A stretch of 64,000 nucleotides of DNA, from assembly GCF_000143535.2 (NCBI RefSeq), contig NC_037310.1, positions 3,906,001-3,970,000 of the forward strand, read 5' to 3'. This document shows positions 56,916 through 64,000 of this stretch, piece after piece; the stretch's first letter is position 1, and each line of letters starts with the position of its first letter. The DNA is from Botrytis cinerea B05.10. Lineage: Eukaryota > Ascomycota > Leotiomycetes > Helotiales > Sclerotiniaceae. Both the position numbers and the translations under genes were made by a program. The notes beneath the pieces were generated by a model. The model ran no database searches. It worked only from the letters and a program-made list of their open reading frames with translations, and was not told the origin of the DNA.

Positions 56916-59900
56916 TTAGAACATGCTTCCATCCTGAACTGGCGTTGGTCCTCTTACGCCTCCAAGTCCGGGGGAAAAATCTGGCATAGCCGGACTTGGT
57001 GCATTATAAGCCTTTTCCCTCGCCTTAGCATTGAGATTGCCTCCTTCGCTGGAGCTTTTTCTTAATCTCTGCCTGTGTTTCTCCCTGGGTGTTGCCTCTT
57101 CATCAGAGAAGGTGCTCATTTCTTCGTTACTCTGCGAAGACAATGAAATCTCATTTTTTTCAAGGTATTCTAAAGGGTCCTTTTTCCCCATAATCGCATC
57201 AAACATGGCTCTCGTCTGCCTTCTTCTTGGATTGACTGCTGGTATAGGTGGGGGCGTAGTATTTTGAAGGTTTGGTCCAGGTGGAAGGTTAATCGTTGAA
57301 ATGCGAGAAGTGGATGATATGAAAGTTGGTTCCGAGATGTCGGACTTAGTGACTGACTTTTTGCGAGCAGCTATACGGCTACTTGCCTGAGAAGTTGTTG
57401 GAGTCGCTGATCTTGACCCAATTGGTGATTGATCAACTAAAGAGGGCGTAGAATTTACTGAGAAAGGGGTGACGGGTGATGGTCTAGGTGAGATACCGAT
57501 TTCTAATGCATCGCCAGTCTGGAGAGCGTGCATGCTCTGTGGATCAAAGTAACTCGAGGGCTGTGGTTTGCTGTTAGTCCTGGGTCTCGAACTCATCGCT
57601 GGGGATGGAAGTGGGGATGGGCGACCGGAAACACCAGGTGACAAAATTGGAGATGAACCAAGAGATAAACCGGACGCGGTAGGCTTGAGCATGAGGCGAG
57701 CATTTTGAAGATCCTCAACAACCCCTAGACTCGACGTACCCGTTCCCTCGGCCATTGCTTTAGCTAAATCATCCTTGTATCTACCATTGCGACTTCTAGA
57801 TCGGCCAGAGGCATCAGAACCTGAACGATCACGAGAAGTGCGGGATGCAGGTCGCGACCCGGAATGATTCGTACCTATACTACCCTTGCTCTCCCTATTT
57901 GCATTTCGTTGGGAATGGGTTACTGGTGGGGGCTTCCTCTCTCTACTTTGAGCTCTTTGACGCGGTGCCATATTACTAGGCACATCGTTTATTCCCTGCA
58001 TTAGTCTTGATTCATAAGGATGCGCTTGTCGAGGGTCACTAGGTCTTGGATTGGACCAGCTAATCTCATTGAAATTGCCGTCACCTTTCTGTTGATGTCT
58101 CATAGCTATTTGATGCTCACGATCGCGTTGAGCATCTCTCCGAGCTTGTCGAAAGGCCTTCATCTGAGGCGGCGTTGAAGAATTAGCGACATTTCGAAGC
58201 ATTTCCTCTTCTTCCTCCTTCCATGAGCTGTCATCAATTCTTTGCTTGAGTGGTTGGGGAGGACCGTTGGGTACGGCTGGGCTGCTGCCTATTCCGAACA
58301 TTTTCATAGCTTTGGAGTGACCAGCAGCTTCTTTCTGCTTCATTGCTAATGCACCAAGGCTGGCCTTAGTCTTCAGCAGTACAGCAGATCCTGGAGTGGG
58401 CGAAGCAATCTGGCGCTCAGGCTGGCGTTCAGGCTCAAGTGTTAGGTTCTTCAGATTTTCCTGCACTTGCCTTCGGCGTTGGGCAAGCTCATCTTTAAAC
58501 TCCTGACGCTCCTGTTGGGTAGCCGAACTTCCATTCCTGTTGTGGCGTGTTTCCATCTCCCTCTCCCATGCAGCCTTTGGTGGAGATCCAGGGTCGGCAT
58601 TCGAATCCGTTGATTTCACTGTGAGAGGTGCTGGAACGGAGCTATTTACTTTAGCCAAAGGACTTACTGGGGTTTCATCCCAGTCATTGATGTCCCATGG
58701 GTTTCCTCTCTCGTTATAGCCACGAGAAGGCTCTTCAACAGGGTCAGAATATGGCTGTTCATTGAATCCCGATGAAGTTATCCCATAAATGGATGAGCTG
58801 TCACTGTCAGATCGCAAATGTGAACGGACCATTCCGCTCAAGCCCGGAAGTGTTGGAGAGTCTGCTGGAGATTCAGGCAGTCTTTCACCATCATCAGGTG
58901 GTGTGGTTTTGATCTCCAGAGTCCTTGGGGGACTACTTGGAGGCGCAGGTAGTGGTTGTTGTGGACCTCGAGTTGCTGAAGTAGTTGGTTGGTAGGCTGG
59001 ATGTTGAGATTCATCGGGTCGTGGTGTCATTGATGGATCATTGTGATTACGGTACTTCAGATTTGGGAAGCTACGAGGCTGGGGTAGTCCCCATGGCCGA
59101 CTCATTGGTCCTCCCTTGGTAGAAAATTCAGATCTAGTAGGAGATGCTACGGAGCGAGTAATTGGAGAACCCATGAATGGTGCTGAAACGGTTTCGCTCC
59201 CTGGAATTATAATTCGTTGTTGTTGCGGTGATTGTGGTTCGGGAGCGCGGTCTTTAGGGGGGAAGTGCCTTTGATTGGAATGATTTTCTTGCATTGCACC
59301 AGAGTCCTTTCGAGCTCTTGAGCCGGGTTGTTGCCGTGGAACAAAAGGTCCCGGCGGGGAATGCTTCCTTGGTGGCGGTGTCTCCCTCCCGTCCTTTATC
59401 TGGGCCTGGCTTCTACTCTCATAATGCTGTTGACTAGTCTTGGGGGGTACACTTCCAACCATCATAGCCTTAACGCGGTCATTGACTTGTGATGGTGGTG
59501 GAGCCTCATCATTTTCGCTGACTGGAGGACTCAAAGGGGGGTTCGAAAATCCATACTGTGATTTTGGCTCCACTGCCAAATGCGCCGACTTGACTGTTGG
59601 GCCGAAATCGAAACCACTGATCGGGGACGGAAGATTATGATTAGGTGGTGGGCTTGCAGCACGTAAATTAGGCATGCTACCTTTGGCAATCACAGGCTTG
59701 CGGTCCCACTTATCAGATGCATTAAAGGAGGTAGCTGATGTTGGCGAATGCATTGTCAGCGGAGGTGTTTGAGCACCCATACCACGTTGTCTGGTCAAGG
59801 TGTCTATTCTGTTCATGGTTGAATGCTGTTGGTCATGCACGTGTTGGTCCAACCCAGTTTCATACAGTCGGCGCATTTTAGTTGCAGACCTTTCCATGCC

Positions 59901-60794
59901 AGAATTTGTTACAGAGCCTCCGGCTGAAACTGGTGTGTGAGATCCACTTAGAGAGGGCGTACGTTGTGAAGTGACGGATGTTGCAGCTGTGGAAATTCTA
60001 GTGTTCACTGGCCCAGAAGAAGTGGTAGATGATGTTTCTCTGTTACGATTGTATCCAACAGGTGGTGGTGAGCCTGCTCTCGAGTGCTCTGTTGTTGATA
60101 TGTCTGCGGTATTATCATCATCATCGTTTCGCTCATCCCATAGTTGTTCCCTTTCCTTTTCTCGCAATTTCTGGAAAGCCGATTGACTAACGTCGTTTTC
60201 ATACAAAACGCGACCCCCAAGGCCAACCCCATCGGCGGAACTTTTCGATCCTGATGGAATTTTATAAATCTTTTGACGACCACCGAAAAGTACATTGCCC
60301 TCGCCTGGCTTTGGTCGACTCATAATGCTACCAGTGTGTAGGGATTCATCATCCGTACCATAGCCATCTGCAACGGAATCGGCCCTGGCAAAGGCGAATG
60401 GTGGTCGAACAGATCCATGTATTGAAGAAACCTCTGCGATATCAGAAAGGCCGTGTCCTTGAAATCCGAAGTCGATCAATTTCGAAGCTCGCTTGGGAAA
60501 TAACACACTGTCATCACTAGCTTTGCCAATTTTTGAAGTTGGGTCATCTTGTTCTCGTAACATGGAAAACCGAGCCGATAATCCATTCATCAACAGACTT
60601 GTTCGAAAGTCATCCGACGATGGCAGAGCATTCTCAAGGTCCAATTCCAGCTTCGGTTCCGGTTCTTCTTTCTTCTTCCCGAGTCTAAAGGTTTTTGATG
60701 ATTTGACAGCCACTGTGTGCTCGGTATCGCTGGATCCTCGACCTACTCCTTCTGCTGCGTCCTTGGCATCCTTCTTCTTGCGGGATCGAAACAT
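56916..60794 (-). CDS. Large low-complexity conserved-looking protein (1292 aa)
   Basis: A single exon starting at ATG 60794 (MFRSRKKKDAKDAAEGVG). The N-terminal 130 residues look ordered (DLENALPSSDDFRTSLLMNGLSARFS, ASKLIDFGFQGHGLSDIAEV). A helical, charged segment follows (SAFQKLREKEREQLWDERNDDDD). The remainder is almost all disordered: Pro/Ser/Gln-rich tracts and several basic SRSR stretches. Two further coiled-coil-like patches are ERQEFKDELAQRRRQVQENL and FRQARRDAQRDREHQIAMRH. No catalytic motif, membrane helix or signal peptide. I recall that such proteins are conserved in Pezizomycotina but I cannot name a function. A scaffold or signalling adaptor would be a guess. Confidence 0.7.
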   Translation of the reverse strand: MFRSRKKKDAKDAAEGVGRGSSDTEHTVAVKSSKTFRLGKKKEEPEPKLELDLENALPSSDDFRTSLLMNGLSARFSMLREQDDPTSKIGKASDDSVLFPKRASKLIDFGFQGHGLSDIAEVSSIHGSVRPPFAFARADSVADGYGTDDESLHTGSIMSRPKPGEGNVLFGGRQKIYKIPSGSKSSADGVGLGGRVLYENDVSQSAFQKLREKEREQLWDERNDDDDNTADISTTEHSRAGSPPPVGYNRNRETSSTTSSGPVNTRISTAATSVTSQRTPSLSGSHTPVSAGGSVTNSGMERSATKMRRLYETGLDQHVHDQQHSTMNRIDTLTRQRGMGAQTPPLTMHSPTSATSFNASDKWDRKPVIAKGSMPNLRAASPPPNHNLPSPISGFDFGPTVKSAHLAVEPKSQYGFSNPPLSPPVSENDEAPPPSQVNDRVKAMMVGSVPPKTSQQHYESRSQAQIKDGRETPPPRKHSPPGPFVPRQQPGSRARKDSGAMQENHSNQRHFPPKDRAPEPQSPQQQRIIIPGSETVSAPFMGSPITRSVASPTRSEFSTKGGPMSRPWGLPQPRSFPNLKYRNHNDPSMTPRPDESQHPAYQPTTSATRGPQQPLPAPPSSPPRTLEIKTTPPDDGERLPESPADSPTLPGLSGMVRSHLRSDSDSSSIYGITSSGFNEQPYSDPVEEPSRGYNERGNPWDINDWDETPVSPLAKVNSSVPAPLTVKSTDSNADPGSPPKAAWEREMETRHNRNGSSATQQERQEFKDELAQRRRQVQENLKNLTLEPERQPERQIASPTPGSAVLLKTKASLGALAMKQKEAAGHSKAMKMFGIGSSPAVPNGPPQPLKQRIDDSSWKEEEEEMLRNVANSSTPPQMKAFRQARRDAQRDREHQIAMRHQQKGDGNFNEISWSNPRPSDPRQAHPYESRLMQGINDVPSNMAPRQRAQSRERKPPPVTHSQRNANRESKGSIGTNHSGSRPASRTSRDRSGSDASGRSRSRNGRYKDDLAKAMAEGTGTSSLGVVEDLQNARLMLKPTASGLSLGSSPILSPGVSGRPSPLPSPAMSSRPRTNSKPQPSSYFDPQSMHALQTGDALEIGISPRPSPVTPFSVNSTPSLVDQSPIGSRSATPTTSQASSRIAARKKSVTKSDISEPTFISSTSRISTINLPPGPNLQNTTPPPIPAVNPRRRQTRAMFDAIMGKKDPLEYLEKNEISLSSQSNEEMSTFSDEEATPREKHRQRLRKSSSEGGNLNAKAREKAYNAPSPAMPDFSPGLGGVRGPTPVQDGSMF

Positions 60795-63481
60795 GATGCC
60801 CAGTGTCTCACACTGTGATTTACAACTTCCCGACCCTTAAAATATAAATCTAATTCTAGAGAAAAGTATAAAAGCAAAAGCCCGAGTGAGATTTAGTGAA
60901 GAAACTTTCCCAATTCTCGTTTCAATGGATGCCGTCCAACTCGAGATATCGGAAGGCAAAAAAATGACTCGAGACGAAAGAACAAAGCGTGCACGACAGG
61001 AAGAAAGTTGGGGAAATGGAAGATAAGCTGTTTTGACATGCAAGCATTAGCCTTGAAAGTTTGATAGTTGTTTGAGGTAAAGGAATTCTCGGTGAACTAC
61101 GCACGGAAGAAGTGTAACGGGTCGGGTATGATCAGACGAAAATTGTGAGCAATTGCCAATAGCGAAGATGTTTCGTTTTGCAACTTGACAATTACCAATA
61201 GTGATAAGTTGAACAACTCAAATGAAGGAATGCTATCGGCAGTTGTGCTTCACAGATTGTAATGAATGTGTTGGGGTGTTTCGGTATCCCTGGGGAATGA
61301 AATTCGTTGCGCGGTGCATGAATTGAGTTGCACGGAAAGTCTGGCTCGATAGATGTCTTCGTCAGTATGCCGTCAGTCAGTCGAATAAGTGACCTGCACG
61401 AATTGTATGGTATGGAATTCGAAACGGTTCTCTTAAGGGGCCGAACAAGAAAAAGGAAAGTGTAAGGCAGTCGCTGTTTTCAAGTCAAAGTCGGGTATCG
61501 ATAACCGTGAAATATGTAAGATATCCAGGACGGCTAGTCTTTTTGTGACAGATGAAATTGAGATCTGTGATTCTGCCAAAGGGGCATGCCAATGAATGAA
61601 TGTTTTGGATGCAAGTGAATGTGCTGCGGGTCGAGTATCGTCTGAAATATTGTAATATTATTGTCGAATCCGTCGTCCGTCTCCAGCTTGCCGCTTCCCT
61701 TCCGTCCCTTTGGTTGGCGTAAATGTACCGGTACGTCCAAAGAAAAAGAGTGAATGTGGTGTGGGAGCAAAGGGATAGAATGGGAGTAATAAGTGTGGGC
61801 GAAAGAGTGGAATAAGAGAATGAGGGACTGAGCGACTGATCGATCAATGGGGGAGAGGAGGGCAGTACGTCGTTTGGTTTCTCTCTCTAGTATCTACTCT
61901 CTCTCGCTCGCTCGCTCGCACTCTATCTCATCGCAGATAGCCAAGGTTCCTTGAAAGTTTGCCCAAATGCAATCCAATCAATTTGTTGAATTGCTGTGTG
62001 CGGATGGATGGATGAATAATAAATTAAGAGGATTTGGATCAATTGATAAAAAGGGAATTATGCATTAGGACTCTGTAGGTACCAAGCCAAGGTAGGTATT
62101 GTAAGTAGAACCTTGCACCCTCAATCTGTACTAAGGTTAAGATGTGGCCCCCCACCCCCCGTTCGTCTTCTTTTCTTTTCTTTTCTTACGCCGGTGCCAC
62201 ACCACACATCACACCCTGCCCGAGTCAAATTTCCCTCTCTGCATCTGCTAGGCGTTTGGCACCGTTCGTCTGGTCTCTCGAACCGCGCTGCCATACCCCT
62301 GACAAAGTCCATTTCCTTAAGATGATTTTGTTTGTTTACATTATCTCCATCTGGTGACAACGCATTCAATAGTACGCATCGTCTATGGTTTACCTGGATA
62401 AAAATAAGATGGCAAGTGGGCTGGATTGCCTCGAGGGCCTCCGCACACGATGGCAGGACAATCAATCTTAACACGGAAGTGAACAACAAGTGAGTACACA
62501 CAGTCCTCGGACTCCGCGAGCTCGACAGACAATGGTGATGGTGGCGGGTGGTGAGATATACGATGAAGGGGGAGGCAAAGACAGAGAGGGTTTGTGGCAG
62601 CTAGATGAAGACGGATTGGCTGGTGAGGTGGTATGCGGGTATAGCCTCCAATGGGAAGTGGTGATAGCTCCCTAGGGTTTTTCTTCAGCAGTTACCAAGA
62701 TGACTCTTGTGCAAGCGTATATAAGTGAAGCAGCGGCGTCGAACGAAGCGAGTCAATTAAAATCTTTCAAAATGCGTGTGCAGAGATGAGAGAGATCTCT
62801 TACTCCCTTGTCATGCATATTCAACCGCTGATCGAGCCGTCTTATAGGTCAATTGTAGCCAAACCCCTTCCATAGTTTGTGCCCCCAAACTCTATCTATT
62901 ATCTTAGCATATCGTGAATGTAGCGACCGGCCCTCGAAAATAAGCTTCGATGCAACTACGTTCTGCATACTCCTGAAACTGAGACTTGATAATCTAGCGG
63001 CACGGCTAGCCATTTCCTCCGCAGATTAGAGAAGGGAAGCCACTGTATGATAGAAGACGAAGTGTCCGCTGCTATCATCGTGATCGTAAGATGGTTCGGG
63101 ATTCTGATCAATGGACTCGTAGAATATTGATGACTAGACCGAGATTTGCTTTTCTTCGAACTGTTTGATGTATAATTACACTTTCTTGCATCGCGATTTG
63201 CTTTTGGGGGATGCGCATCAAGTGTGTCACAGTCAGGGTCGAAACAAGCTTCATTTGGGGTTTCAAATTCGTAATAAGAAAGTATTACAGAGTAAGGAGT
63301 ACGGAGCACACCACCTGTGAGAATTGCTGCGACCGTAACGTGATTTTGACTTCTGTCAATTTAGATGAGATGAGGTGAACTCGGAAATGGATGCCCTCGC
63401 GTCGATGAACAATAAGACAAAGGGGTGTCAAATTCACGAAAAAGGGTTCGTTCAGTATACGTTACGGTGTGAACTAGGGTG

Positions 63482-63515
63482 TGACTTGCCTGACTTGCCT
63501 GACTTGCCTGACTTG
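63482..63515. repeat. 9-mer tandem repeat TGACTTGCC
   Basis: Three full copies and a 7-nt partial copy, all perfect. Non-coding as far as can be seen. Confidence 0.9.
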
Positions 63516-63748
63516 ATGGATCACGACAAGCATGTTATACACTACAGTATTGCTACTATGATACTAGACCAGAGACCAGCTACCTCCTTGGTCGTAGTCT
63601 GTAGTCGGAGCATGCAATGCACGGGACGGATTTTGCCCGCGAGCGAATCAGATATCAATCGTGCCTGACACTTGACCAATTCAAGACACATTTGACGGTT
63701 AACACCAGCGTATCAATTGCATTTTCCCTCGTTTTTTCCTTCTTCTGT

Positions 63749-63790
63749 CCTCTCTCCTCTCTCCTCTCTCCTCTCTCCTCTCTCCTCTCC
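63749..63790. repeat. 7-mer tandem repeat CCTCTCT, six copies
   Basis: Six units of a pyrimidine-rich 7-mer with minor end variation. Polypyrimidine DNA of this kind can adopt triplex structure and is often found in fungal promoters. Confidence 0.85.
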
Positions 63791-64000
63791 CATCATGGTC
63801 CGAACATCCATCCAATCATCTTTTTTCGGAAAGCAGTTTAGCGCAATAGTGCATCCAACTATTAACTAACGTTCATATCACACCTCTGTAAAAACAAGAA
63901 TGTACGAAGTACAAAGTACAGTTGTACAAAATATAGATGAAGACCATCTTTACATGAAACACGAACTCAAGAACCATCCAAGATAATTCGTTATTACAAT

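Larger units (their letters stand above)
60795..64000. other. Intergenic, simple repeats; end of window
   Basis: 3.2 kb upstream of the large minus-strand gene without a supported gene. It holds many short simple repeats: (CTCG)4 at 61903-61918, a TTTTC run at 62170-62187, and the repeats listed separately at 63482 and 63749. The block nearest 60800 should be the promoter or leader of the large gene. The far right may hold the start of another gene beyond the window. Confidence 0.45.

Noticed and set aside
62121..62501. Minus-strand frame of 126 codons near the right end
   Set aside because: Overlaps simple repeats and lacks any protein-like pattern or splice signals.

Overview
This 64-kb window is nuclear DNA of a filamentous ascomycete (Pezizomycotina). 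Genes are split by many short introns (about 46-180 nt) with fungal-type branch sites (CTAAC/CTAAT). Genes lie on both strands without operons, and the families present (LaeA-like methyltransferase, PTH11/rhodopsin-domain receptor, 2EXR protein, zipperless bZIP/DUF3425, KRE9-like wall protein) are typical of moulds. The large set of secreted pectin- and glucan-active enzymes suggests a plant-associated fungus. The overall style fits Leotiomycetes such as the Sclerotiniaceae, but that placement is inference. I rebuilt exon models by hand, using reading-phase consistency and fungal splice signals.

Layout. 0-5 kb: a tRNA-Gly(UCC) gene, a small secreted protein and a nicotinamide-riboside-kinase-like P-loop kinase. 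5-8 kb: a cyclin-box protein convergent with a seven-exon rhodopsin-domain membrane protein. 10-15 kb: a LaeA-like methyltransferase, then a divergent pectin pair, pectin methylesterase (minus) and a GH28 enzyme resembling xylogalacturonan hydrolase (plus), sharing an 820-bp promoter. 16-20 kb: secreted glutaminyl cyclase, a TMEM70-like mitochondrial protein and a 2EXR protein. 19.8-25.5 kb: a gene-poor accessory block with degenerate sequence and a cluster of short related repeats. 25.5-30 kb: an MFS transporter, a tRNA-derived SINE-like relic and an orphan gene. 30-38 kb: GH17 beta-1,3-glucanase, a COX14-type mitochondrial protein, a DUF2458 protein and an F-box-like protein. 40-48 kb: an aldo-keto reductase divergent from a bZIP-like regulator, a GH76 mannanase, and a KRE9-like GPI wall protein carrying 26 perfect Ser-Gly hexamers. 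49-61 kb: a GMC oxidoreductase, a two-domain DUF7726 protein, glucosidase II beta subunit, and a 1292-residue disordered protein. The last 3 kb hold only simple repeats.

How the genes relate. One theme is extracellular polysaccharide and wall chemistry: PME, GH28, GH17, GH76, KRE9-like and GMC oxidase. It is supported by secretory quality control (glucosidase II) and secreted-protein maturation (glutaminyl cyclase). A second theme is mitochondrial assembly (TMEM70-like, COX14-like). The three divergent pairs most worth attention are PME/GH28, AKR/bZIP and glutaminyl cyclase/TMEM70. I see no CRISPR, no complete transposon and no complete secondary-metabolite cluster.
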